Shown here: one piece after another, positions 52,946 to 60,336 of the stretch
How positions within the stretch are numbered: the first letter of the stretch is position 1
Layout of the letters: each line of letters starts with the position of its first letter
Assembly: GCF_018130245.1 (NCBI RefSeq)
Contig: NZ_JAFCKP010000026.1
Location: forward strand, 1-62,051
Source of the DNA: Bradyrhizobium sp. SZCCT0231
Lineage (GTDB): Bacteria > Pseudomonadota > Alphaproteobacteria > Rhizobiales > Xanthobacteraceae
DNA: 62,051 nucleotides
Direction: 5' to 3'
Notes under the pieces: generated by a model
Database searches by the model: none
Seen by the model: only the letters and a program-made list of their open reading frames with translations
Told to the model about the DNA's origin: nothing
Made by a program: the position numbers and the translations under genes

Positions 52946-53095
52946 GATTTTCGATATTCCGAATAACTGCGGTTTTAGGCCAAAGCGTTGCCCGGCCCTG
53001 AAATCGGGGCGGTCACCATTTGCCATGGCGGAGGATTTCGCGTGTGTGATCTACGCCATTGAGACCAATAATCAACCTCGTTTCGGATGCAATTG

Positions 53096-53114
53096 ATGCC
53101 GGTCAAACCGGCAT
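53096..53114. other. Perfect 8-bp inverted repeat
   Basis: ATGCCGGT-CAA-ACCGGCAT, in the 373-base gap between fpr and the ATP-grasp gene. The tight 3-base loop suits a hairpin, but no T-run follows on either strand. It could be an operator. The rest of the gap is comparatively AT-rich (about 53200-53280) and probably holds promoters for the divergent genes. Confidence 0.45.
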
Positions 53115-53318
53115 TTGCGGCAGAACTGGTCAGATCATTAATGAATCTGCTGCCAGGCCGGCGCGGAGGGCAATTTCTTTCCTCCCCGATGCCTGGTTGG
53201 AGCACTTAATTTCCGTCGCCCTCGCGAGAATTTCATTAAGAATAGCTCTGATTTTCATCCCGATTGGCGCCGATTCCCGCATTTTTGCGGCTTTTGGCGA
53301 CAGGAGCGACGAAGAACC

Positions 53319-54131
53319 ATGGCAAGCGGCGAGCGAATCTTCGTTCAGGCGATCAGGCGCTATTGCGCGGACCACGGTATCGCGGTCGAGGTCCGCTCCG
53401 GTGGCTGGCTGATCGCGATGCGCCGGGGACCGAGGCGCCACTTCGCCTTCGGCTACGACATCGGCCTCAACAGCGCCATCGCCCACCGCCTCGCCAACGA
53501 CAAATCGGCCACCGCCGAGGCGCTGGCGCTGGCCGGCGTGCCCTGCGTTCCCCATCGGCTCTTCCTCAACCCGAGGCTGGGCCAGAATGTTGTTGGCACC
53601 GCCTGGCGAGAGGCGATGCTCGTGCTGCTTCACGACCATCCGCAAGGCGTGGTGGTGAAGCCGAACGAGGGGACATCGGGGCGATCGGTGTTCAAGGTGA
53701 CGACGGAGGCGGAGCTCGACCACGCGGCCAGCGAGGTCTTTTCCATGAGCACAGGGCTCGTGATCTCGCCTTATGTCGCGATCGAGCAGGAGGTCCGCGT
53801 GGTGCTGCTCGATGACGTGCCCCTCGTCGTCTACAGCAAGCAGCGTGGCTCGGACTGGCGGCACAATCTCGATGCCGGCGCGAAGCCGGTGCTACTGAAG
53901 GACGGCGAGGTTCGCACAGCTTGCGTCAAGCTCGCGATCGACGCCGCACGCGCCATCGGCATCGTCTTTGCTTCGATCGACGTGGTTCGTGTCGATGGCT
54001 CTTGGCGCGTGCTCGAGATCAACTCCGGCGTGATGATGGAGGCGCTGGCGAAGCTGCATCCGGAGCTGGTGCAGGCGACGTATGACGCGGCGCTGGACCG
54101 GGTGTTTGGGGAGAGCGGCAAAGAATATTAG
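53319..54131 (+). CDS. ATP-grasp (RimK/cyanophycin-synthetase-like) ligase
   Basis: A 270-residue protein whose middle and C-terminal parts follow the ATP-grasp pattern: DKSATAEALALAGVPCVPHR, VVVKPNEGTSGRSVFKVTTE (the ATP-binding Lys and the glycine loop), YVAIEQEVRVVLLDD, and VVRVDGSWRVLEINSGVMME (metal-binding Glu and Asn). It is most like the ligase part of cyanophycin synthetase or RimK, joining an amino acid to a carboxylate with ATP. The N-terminal 50 residues (AIRRYCADHGIAVEVRSGGW) have no clear domain. AGGAG is 13 bp before the ATG. The substrate is unknown. Confidence 0.82.
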   Translation: MASGERIFVQAIRRYCADHGIAVEVRSGGWLIAMRRGPRRHFAFGYDIGLNSAIAHRLANDKSATAEALALAGVPCVPHRLFLNPRLGQNVVGTAWREAMLVLLHDHPQGVVVKPNEGTSGRSVFKVTTEAELDHAASEVFSMSTGLVISPYVAIEQEVRVVLLDDVPLVVYSKQRGSDWRHNLDAGAKPVLLKDGEVRTACVKLAIDAARAIGIVFASIDVVRVDGSWRVLEINSGVMMEALAKLHPELVQATYDAALDRVFGESGKEY

Positions 54132-54148
54132 CCACGGCACAGGTGCCC

Positions 54149-54180
54149 ACCCTCCCCTGGAGGGCCCTCCAGGGGAGGGT
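54149..54180. terminator. Perfect 32-bp palindrome between convergent genes
   Basis: ACCCTCCCCTGGAGGG and CCCTCCAGGGGAGGGT are exact reverse complements with no spacer, so the sequence is a full palindrome. It lies 18 bases after the ATP-grasp stop and 14 bases before the stop of the converging binding-protein gene. Without a T-run it is more likely a mini repeat element or a weak bidirectional terminator. Confidence 0.6.
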
Positions 54181-54193
54181 AAGAGAGACCGCG

Positions 54194-55126
54194 CTAATTG
54201 TTCGCGCTGGGGGAATCGTCCATCGCCCTGAACGCTTCCTCCAGTTGCAGCGAGATCGGCACGTTCAGGCGCTCGCCTGTGGGCAGCCGCGCGGTGAACC
54301 ATTTGTTGTAGAGCGGGACGAGGTCGCGGTTGGAGCCGAGCTTGCGGAAGGCGCGCTCGACCAATGCGGCGAGCTGCGGCTCGCCCTTGCGGAACATGAT
54401 GCCGTAGGGGTCATAGGACAGATAGTCACCAACCACGCGAAAATATTCCTGCGCCTTATGGCGCGCGATCAGGCCGTAGAGCAGGATATCGTCGGTCGCG
54501 AATGCATCGGCCTTGCCGTCGTTCACCATCCGGAACGACTGCTCGTGATCCGGCGCAGTCACGATGTTGAGGCCGAGCGAGAGCTTCTTGTCGACGGCGT
54601 GCATCGCCTGCTCGTTCGTTGTGCCCTTGGTCACCACGACGGTCCGGCCCTTCAGGTCCGCAACACCGGAAATTGGCGCTCCCTTCGGCACCATCAGCTT
54701 GGTGCCGGCGACGAACATCAGCGGCGAGAATGCGACGCGCTTGCCGCGCTCGGCATTGGCCGTGGTCGAGCCGCATTCCAGGTCGATCTTGTTCTGGAGC
54801 ACGGCGTCGATGCGGTCGTCCGAGGTGACCTTGACGTAGTCGGTCCTGAGGTTGGGATCGTCGACCTCGACACCGATCTCCTCGACGATGGCCTCGCAGA
54901 GCTCGAGGCTATAGCCGATCGGGCGGCCCGACTGGTCGAGGAAGGAGAACGGCGGCGAGCTCTCGCGATAGCCGAGCCGCACGGTGTGCGCTGTCTTGAT
55001 CGCCGACAGCGTCGGGCTGAGCCCTTCGCTGCCGACAGTCTGGGCGAACGCCGTGGTCGCGAGCAGCGATGCTGCCGCGAGCCACAGGAACCCGCCGATC
55101 ACTGACCTCGCCAGTGTCTGGCCCAT
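54194..55126 (-). CDS. Glutamate/aspartate-type periplasmic binding protein (GltI-like)
   Basis: A 310-residue periplasmic binding protein of the amino-acid type. A signal peptide (1-28, LAAASLLATTAFAQT) is followed by VRLGYRESSPPFSFLDQSGR, then PIGYSLELCEAIVEEIG and VLQNKIDLECGSTTANAERG, and GRTVVVTKGTTNEQ, close in order to GltI/AatJ. It should bind glutamate or aspartate. No ABC permease or ATPase gene is nearby. It lies 9 bp downstream of the DctA-type symporter, so the two are likely cotranscribed. Whether it delivers substrate to a distant ABC transporter or serves the symporter is open. Confidence 0.88.
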   Translation of the reverse strand: MGQTLARSVIGGFLWLAAASLLATTAFAQTVGSEGLSPTLSAIKTAHTVRLGYRESSPPFSFLDQSGRPIGYSLELCEAIVEEIGVEVDDPNLRTDYVKVTSDDRIDAVLQNKIDLECGSTTANAERGKRVAFSPLMFVAGTKLMVPKGAPISGVADLKGRTVVVTKGTTNEQAMHAVDKKLSLGLNIVTAPDHEQSFRMVNDGKADAFATDDILLYGLIARHKAQEYFRVVGDYLSYDPYGIMFRKGEPQLAALVERAFRKLGSNRDLVPLYNKWFTARLPTGERLNVPISLQLEEAFRAMDDSPSANN

Positions 55127-55135
55127 GGTTCGCTC

Positions 55136-56434
55136 CTACCCATGGCCGGCCATCGCGGGCACTTCGCCCGGGACCATGTCCTCGGGCACGACGTCGCCGG
55201 GTCCGAGCGCGTGCTCGGGCCCGAGCTCACCTTCCCATTTGGCCACGACCGAGGTCGCAAGCGTATTGCCGATCACATTGGTGGCGCTGCGGCCCATGTC
55301 GAGGAAGGTGTCGATGCCCATGATCATCAAGAGGCCCGCCTCGGGGATGTTGAACTGCGCCAGCGTCGAGGCGATCACCACGAGGGAAGCACGCGGCACG
55401 CCGGCGACGCCCTTCGAGGTGATCATCAGCGTCGCCAGCATCGCGAGCTGGGTGCCGAGCGGCATGTCGATATGATAGCTCTGCGCGATGAAGACGGCCG
55501 CGAAAGTGCAGTACATCATCGTGCCGTCGAGATTGAAGGAATAACCGAGCGGCAGCACGAAGCTCGAGATTCGCGATGAGGCGCCGAAGCGGTTGAGCGC
55601 CTCGAGCGTCTTCGGATAGGCCGCCTCGGAGCTCGCGGTCGAGAACGCGATCATCAGCGGCTCGCGGACCAGCTTGAGCAGATGGCCGTAGCGCGGCCCG
55701 ATCACGGCGAAGCCGACAACGACCAGGATGGCCCACAGGATCATCAGCGAGAGATAGAAGCCGCCCATGAAGACGACGAGCTTCCACAGCACGGCAAGCC
55801 CGTTCTTGGCGACCGTCGCGGTGATCGCCGCCCACACTGCGAGCGGCGCGAACAGCATCACATAGCCCGTCACCTTCAGCATGATGTGGCCGACGTCGTC
55901 GATCAGGGCCAGGATCGACTTGGAGCGCTCGGGCATTGCGCCCATCGCCACCGAGAAGAACACGGCGAAGATCACGATCTGGAGAATCTCGTTCTGCGCC
56001 ATCGCGTCCGCGATCGAGGTCGGGATCAGATGGGTCAGGAATTTCTCGATCGAGAAGGCCGAGACCGGCAGGCCGGTCGATTGGCTCGCCGCGGGCAGCG
56101 TGCCGGGGAAATTCGCGCCGGGCTGCAGCAGATTGACCATGATCAGGCCGAGCAGCAGCGAGACGAAGGAGGCGCTGACGAACCAGCCCATGGTCTTGGC
56201 AAAGATGCGGCCGAGCTTGGAGCCCGAGCCCATATGGGCGATGCCGCCGACCAGGGTCGCGAACACCAAGGGCGCGATGATCATCTTGATCAGGCGCAGG
56301 AACATCATGGCGATCAGGTTGATGGAGGACGCCCAGTCGGCGCGCGTGTCGGGCAGGAAATTGTAGATCGCCGACCCCATGACGATGCCGAGCACCATCG
56401 CCGCCAGAATGTATTGCGTGAACCTGTTGGACAT
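55136..56434 (-). CDS. Dicarboxylate/amino acid:cation symporter (DAACS, DctA/GltP family)
   Basis: A 432-residue inner membrane symporter with eight helices and two re-entrant hairpins. The signature hairpin FSTASSEAAYPKTLEALNRF contains the Ser-rich motif, and NLDGTMMYCTFAAVFIAQ the N-x-D-G motif of helix 7; TSKGVAGVPRASLVVIASTL and DTFLDMGRSATNVIGNTLAT complete the binding site. It imports C4-dicarboxylates or glutamate/aspartate with protons or sodium. The Arg in GRSATN, in a place where DAACS members use Arg to bind a side-chain carboxylate, agrees with acidic substrates. Adjacent to a glutamate-type binding protein. Confidence 0.93.
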   Translation of the reverse strand: MSNRFTQYILAAMVLGIVMGSAIYNFLPDTRADWASSINLIAMMFLRLIKMIIAPLVFATLVGGIAHMGSGSKLGRIFAKTMGWFVSASFVSLLLGLIMVNLLQPGANFPGTLPAASQSTGLPVSAFSIEKFLTHLIPTSIADAMAQNEILQIVIFAVFFSVAMGAMPERSKSILALIDDVGHIMLKVTGYVMLFAPLAVWAAITATVAKNGLAVLWKLVVFMGGFYLSLMILWAILVVVGFAVIGPRYGHLLKLVREPLMIAFSTASSEAAYPKTLEALNRFGASSRISSFVLPLGYSFNLDGTMMYCTFAAVFIAQSYHIDMPLGTQLAMLATLMITSKGVAGVPRASLVVIASTLAQFNIPEAGLLMIMGIDTFLDMGRSATNVIGNTLATSVVAKWEGELGPEHALGPGDVVPEDMVPGEVPAMAGHG

Positions 56435-56645
56435 CGCTTACCCCACATACACCGGCGCTTCATGATGTCGCAGATACGGCGACGACGCAACACGCTTTGC
56501 GTGTGGTCGCGTTTTCAGGATGTTCCCGTTGTGAAATGGAACGCAGCGATCTAGCCTTCATGCGACGCACAACACATGCGGCCTGCACGTTTTGTTTGCG
56601 GCGGCTGCATCAATAATCGTCAACACGATCAAAGAGGGAAACGCC

Positions 56646-57647
56646 ATGAGCGGACATGTCAATCGCCAGATTCTGCTGGTGGAAAAGCCCAGCGGCAAGC
56701 TCGGCCCCGAGCATTTCAAGATGGTGGAGAGCACAGTGCCGGAACCAAAGGACGGCGAGGCCCTGCTGCGGGTACGATACATCTCGCTCGATGCCGCCAA
56801 CCGCGCCTGGATGCACGGCGCGACCTATCGTTCGGCCATCGAGGCCAACAGCGTGATGGCCGGCGGCGCCATTGCCGAGGTCGTGAGCTCGAAGGCCGAG
56901 GGGCTTGCGCCCGGCGACATCGTGTTCGGTGACACCGGCTGGCAGGAATTTGCCGCGGTGCCGGCGAAGCATCTCACCAAAATGCCGAAGCTCGAGCCGA
57001 TGACGCATCTGCTCAGCGTGTTCGGCATCGCCGGCCTCACCGCCTATTTCGGCTTGCTGGAGATCGGCAGGCCCAGGGAGGGCGAGACGGTCGTGGTCTC
57101 GGCGGCCGCGGGCTCGGTCGGCTCGATCGTCGGACAGATCGCGAAGATCAAGGGATGTCGGGTCATCGGCATCGCCGGCGGCACTGATAAGTGCAACTGG
57201 CTGACCTCCGAGCTCGGCTTCGATGCCGCCGTAGACTACAAGGACGGCGCGGTGTTCAAGGCGCTACGTGCAGCCGCACCTGACGGCATCGACGTCTATT
57301 TCGACAATGTCGGCGGCGACATTCTGGAAGCCTGCCTGCCGCAGATGAACAATTACGGCCGCATCGCCTGCTGCGGCGCGATCTCGCAATATGACGGCGC
57401 GCCCGCCGCGCACGGCCCGCGCGGCGTGCCCGGACTGATCGTGGTGAAGCGGCTGACCATGCAGGGCTTCATCGTGATGGATTACATGAAGGAGAGCCAG
57501 CGCGCGCTCGCCGACCTGCAGGCCTGGGTCAAATCCGGCAAGCTGAAAGTGCAGGAGGACATCATCGACGGCCTCGAGAATACGCCGAAGGCGCTGATCG
57601 GATTGCTCGCGGGCGAGAACCGCGGCAAGCGCATGGTGAAACTCTAG
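56646..57647 (+). CDS. NADP-dependent MDR oxidoreductase (CurA/LTB4DH-like)
   Basis: A 333-residue medium-chain dehydrogenase/reductase without zinc. It begins with VNRQILLVEKPSGKLGPEHF, the opening typical of the prostaglandin/leukotriene reductase group, and its cofactor motif is VVSAAAGSVGSIVGQIAKIK, then IAGGTDKCNWL; IDVYFDNVGGDILEACLPQM is the family's second signature. It reduces alpha,beta-unsaturated ketones or aldehydes with NADPH, such as products of lipid peroxidation. ATG 56646 is preferred because GAGGGAAACGCC precedes it. The gene is divergent from the symporter gene. Confidence 0.9.
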   Translation: MSGHVNRQILLVEKPSGKLGPEHFKMVESTVPEPKDGEALLRVRYISLDAANRAWMHGATYRSAIEANSVMAGGAIAEVVSSKAEGLAPGDIVFGDTGWQEFAAVPAKHLTKMPKLEPMTHLLSVFGIAGLTAYFGLLEIGRPREGETVVVSAAAGSVGSIVGQIAKIKGCRVIGIAGGTDKCNWLTSELGFDAAVDYKDGAVFKALRAAAPDGIDVYFDNVGGDILEACLPQMNNYGRIACCGAISQYDGAPAAHGPRGVPGLIVVKRLTMQGFIVMDYMKESQRALADLQAWVKSGKLKVQEDIIDGLENTPKALIGLLAGENRGKRMVKL

Positions 57648-57812
57648 CGCCGCCCTCACTGCGTCGTCCTTGGCCACAATCCGCTTGCGATAGCGGACAA
57701 AGCGGCCAATGATGCCATGCACCGCATGGCTCGCGACGATTGCAATCGCATCATTTTTGGAGCGCCGAACGGTCATTCGAGCGCTCCACCTATAGGGCAG
57801 GAACTCATACAG

Positions 57813-58661
57813 ATGTTCAAGACATTGAAGCATGGCGCCACGCGCAGCGCGTTGGTGGCGGCAGCGCTGTTCGCAACTGCAACACCGATCTTTGCGCAGG
57901 CGCCGACCGACGCGCAGAAGAGCGCGATCCGGTCCGCGTGCCGCTCGGACTTCATGGCGCACTGCTCGAGCGTGACGCCGGGCGGCGTCGAGGCGTATCA
58001 ATGTCTGAAGAAAAACGTTTCGAGCCTGTCATCAGGATGCCAGACCGCGGTTCGCGCCGTCGAGCCCGCGGCGGCTCCGAAGACCGAAGCCGCTCCCGCC
58101 GCGCCGAAGACTGAAGCTGCGCCCAAGGTCGAGCCGACGCCCGCCGCTCCAAAGGCGCAGGCGGCGCCCGTCCCGCCTCCCGCCGAACCTGCCAAGCCGG
58201 CCGCGCCGGCGGCGGCGTCAAAAGCTGCTCCGGCCAAGCAGCCGAGCAGCGCGCAGGTCTCCGGCATCAAGAGCGCCTGCCGATCCGACTATCCAAAAGT
58301 CTGCGCCAGCGTGCCGCCGGGCGGCACCCCCGCGCTCGAATGCCTGGAGAAGAACAAGGCAAGGGTTTCACCGTCCTGCCAAAGCGCGCTGAGCGCGGCA
58401 TCCGGCACAGCAACTACGGCGGCGCCTGCGGGTGCGGCTCCCGCGACTGCGCCCGCCGCGGCACCGACCACGCTGGCCTTGCGCCCGCTACGGCCACGCG
58501 AGCAGCTGTTCGTCGCCCAATCGGCCTGCGGCGCCGACATCCGTACGATCTGCGCCGGCGTCGAGGCGGGCGGCGGCCGCATCATACAATGCCTCGCCAG
58601 CAATGCCGCGTCGCTGTCACCGGCCTGCAGGGACGTTCTGGCGCCCTTCGCCGCGCGATAA
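57813..58661 (+). CDS. Secreted protein with three Cys-rich repeats
   Basis: A 282-residue secreted protein with a signal peptide (1-29, LVAAALFATATPIFAQ). Three copies of a roughly 36-residue Cys-rich unit occur at about 43-76, 149-182 and 236-272: ACRSDFMAHCSSVTPGG, ACRSDYPKVCASVPPGG and ACGADIRTICAGVEAGG, each followed by a CLxxN and a terminal C. The pattern is A-C-x3-D-x3-C-x2-V-x2-GG-x4-C-L-x2-N-x4-S-x2-C, which resembles the Cys-rich GLG1/ESL-1-type repeat. Long linkers rich in Ala, Pro and Lys (APKTEAAPAAPKTEAAPK) separate them. The function is unknown; extended envelope binding is possible. Confidence 0.82.
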   Translation: MFKTLKHGATRSALVAAALFATATPIFAQAPTDAQKSAIRSACRSDFMAHCSSVTPGGVEAYQCLKKNVSSLSSGCQTAVRAVEPAAAPKTEAAPAAPKTEAAPKVEPTPAAPKAQAAPVPPPAEPAKPAAPAAASKAAPAKQPSSAQVSGIKSACRSDYPKVCASVPPGGTPALECLEKNKARVSPSCQSALSAASGTATTAAPAGAAPATAPAAAPTTLALRPLRPREQLFVAQSACGADIRTICAGVEAGGGRIIQCLASNAASLSPACRDVLAPFAAR

Positions 58662-58789
58662 AGCGGCGCACGATGACGCGCCAAGGCGCGTCACAAGGAA
58701 CGACGTGCGTGAATGAAATTTCGCGCGGCCGCAATGATGAGCTTTTCGCAGATTGCCGATTTCGATCACGACAAGACCGGGAGGACAAC

Positions 58790-59005
58790 ATGCGTTCATT
58801 GCTGCTCGTTGCTTCTGCCCTCTTCGCCTTCGCCGCGACCATGGCGTTCGAGACCACCGATGCCAATGCGGTGGTGTGCGCCCGCGGCGTGTATCGCGCC
58901 GGCTGCGCCGGTCCGAACGCGGCCGTCGTGGTCCGCAAGCCCGTGCCCGTGGTTCGTTGCACCAGGGTGCTGGTGAACGGGGTCTATGTGAAGCGTTGCG
59001 TCTGA
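58790..59005 (+). CDS. Small secreted Cys-containing protein
   Basis: A 71-residue protein, start supported by GGGAGGA 4 bp before ATG 58790. A signal peptide (1-27, LLLVASALFAFAATMAFE) is followed by VVCARGVYRAGCAGPNAAVV, then VVRCTRVLVNGVYVKRCV. Four Cys (residues 30, 39, 57, 70) could give two disulfides. This short exported type is recurrent in the Bradyrhizobium group; role unknown. The bases from 59006 to 59162 hold no gene. Confidence 0.72.
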   Translation: MRSLLLVASALFAFAATMAFETTDANAVVCARGVYRAGCAGPNAAVVVRKPVPVVRCTRVLVNGVYVKRCV

Positions 59006-59162
59006 CGCGCCCGGGTGGCTAATCCGGCCCGGTTTCGCTATGATTTGCACCTGACGGTTTCGGGCGCTCGCAAAACGTGTGCCCGAGGGCGAGCTATGGC
59101 GTGCCGGCCATGCCGATAATTCCGCTGGCGCCGGGCGCTGGAGCACATTAGTCTACCCCTAG

Positions 59163-59178
59163 ATAGTAAGTATACTGT
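59163..59178 (+). promoter_or_regulatory. Candidate operator upstream of the aromatic-CoA operon
   Basis: ATAGTA-AGTA-TACTGT is an imperfect inverted repeat (TACTGT against TACTAT) in an AT-rich island, 19 bp before the monooxygenase TTG start. The location between promoter and ribosome-binding site suits a repressor of the MarR or GntR type, as is common for aryl-CoA pathways; no regulator gene is in view. Confidence 0.5.
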
Positions 59179-59196
59179 CAATTAGGGAGGCAGACG

Positions 59197-60336
59197 TTGC
59201 GGATCGCCGTGATCGGCGGGGGGCCCGGTGGGCTCTACTTCGCCTATCTCTGGAAGAAGCGTCACCCCGACGATCAAGTCGACCTGTTCGAACAGAACCC
59301 GGCCGACGCGACCTGGGGCTTTGGCGTCGTGTTCTCCGACCAGGCCCTCGAGTTCCTGCGCGCCGACGACCCCGAGACCGTCGATGCGATCGCGCCGCAT
59401 ATGGAGAGCTGGGAGAACATCACGGTGAACCTGCACGGCGACAGCGTCGCCATCGACGGCGTCGGCTTCTCCTCGATCGGGCGCCTTGAGCTCCTCAAGT
59501 TCCTGCAGCAGCGCGCGCTCGATGCCGGCGTCACGCCGCGCTTCGATACGCAGATCCAGGCGCTCGACCAGCTCAATGGCCACGATTTGATCGTTGCCGC
59601 CGACGGGCTCAACTCACTGGTGCGCCGGGCCTATGAAGGCGACTTCGGCACCTCGCTGTCCTATTCCTCCAACAAGTTCGTCTGGTACGGCACCTCGAAA
59701 CGCTTCGACACATTGTCGCAGACCTTCGTGAAGACCGACCGCGGCGCCTTCAACGCCCATCACTACCGCTATTCGCCGACCATGAGCACCTTCCTGGTCG
59801 AATGCGATCACGCCACCTGGCAGGCCTATGGTTTCGCCTACAAGGACGTCGAGCAGTCCAAGGGTGTCTGCGAGGAGGTATTCGCCGACACGCTCGGTGG
59901 CCATTGCCTCGTCTCCAACAAATCGGTGTGGCGCAATTTCCCCTGGGTCTGGAACGAGCACTGGTCGTTCAAGAACATGGTGCTGATCGGCGATGCGCTG
60001 CATTCCGCACATTTCTCGATCGGCTCGGGCACGCGGCTCGCGATCGAGGACGCCATCGCGCTGGTCAAGGCGCTGGAGTCGGATGCGCATCTTGCGACCG
60101 CGCTGCATCGCTATCAGGCCGCGCGCAAGCCCATCGTGCAGAAGCTCGTCGATGCCGCGCGCACGAGTGCGTTCTGGTACGAACACTTCGCCGAGCACAT
60201 GACGCTTCCCCTGATGGACTTCGCCTACAGCTACATCACCCGCTCCGGCCGCATCGACGATTCCCGGCTGCGCGCGATGTCGCCGGCCTTCATGGCCCGT
60301 TATGAGACGGCCAAGAACGGCGGAGATGCAACATGA
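59197..60336 (+). CDS. FAD-dependent aryl-CoA monooxygenase (salicylyl/anthraniloyl-CoA hydroxylase-like)
   Basis: A 379-residue flavin monooxygenase. It starts RIAVIGGGPGGLYFAYLWKK (GxGxxG for FAD), has FGVVFSDQALEFL and the SSIGRLELLKFLQQRALDAG arginine-containing strand, and the second FAD motif GDALHSAHFSIGSGTRLAIE, then DAIALV. The sequence style matches salicylyl-CoA 5-hydroxylase and the N-terminal part of anthraniloyl-CoA monooxygenase. Start is TTG 59197, well placed behind GGGAGG. It overlaps the CoA-ligase gene by ATGA, so the pair probably activates an aromatic acid to its CoA ester and then hydroxylates it. The substrate is unproved. Confidence 0.82.
   Translation: MRIAVIGGGPGGLYFAYLWKKRHPDDQVDLFEQNPADATWGFGVVFSDQALEFLRADDPETVDAIAPHMESWENITVNLHGDSVAIDGVGFSSIGRLELLKFLQQRALDAGVTPRFDTQIQALDQLNGHDLIVAADGLNSLVRRAYEGDFGTSLSYSSNKFVWYGTSKRFDTLSQTFVKTDRGAFNAHHYRYSPTMSTFLVECDHATWQAYGFAYKDVEQSKGVCEEVFADTLGGHCLVSNKSVWRNFPWVWNEHWSFKNMVLIGDALHSAHFSIGSGTRLAIEDAIALVKALESDAHLATALHRYQAARKPIVQKLVDAARTSAFWYEHFAEHMTLPLMDFAYSYITRSGRIDDSRLRAMSPAFMARYETAKNGGDAT

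Noticed and set aside
57670-57690. Sigma-54 promoter (TTGGCCAC...TTGC)
   Set aside because: The GG and GC elements are 13 bases apart and not the required 10.
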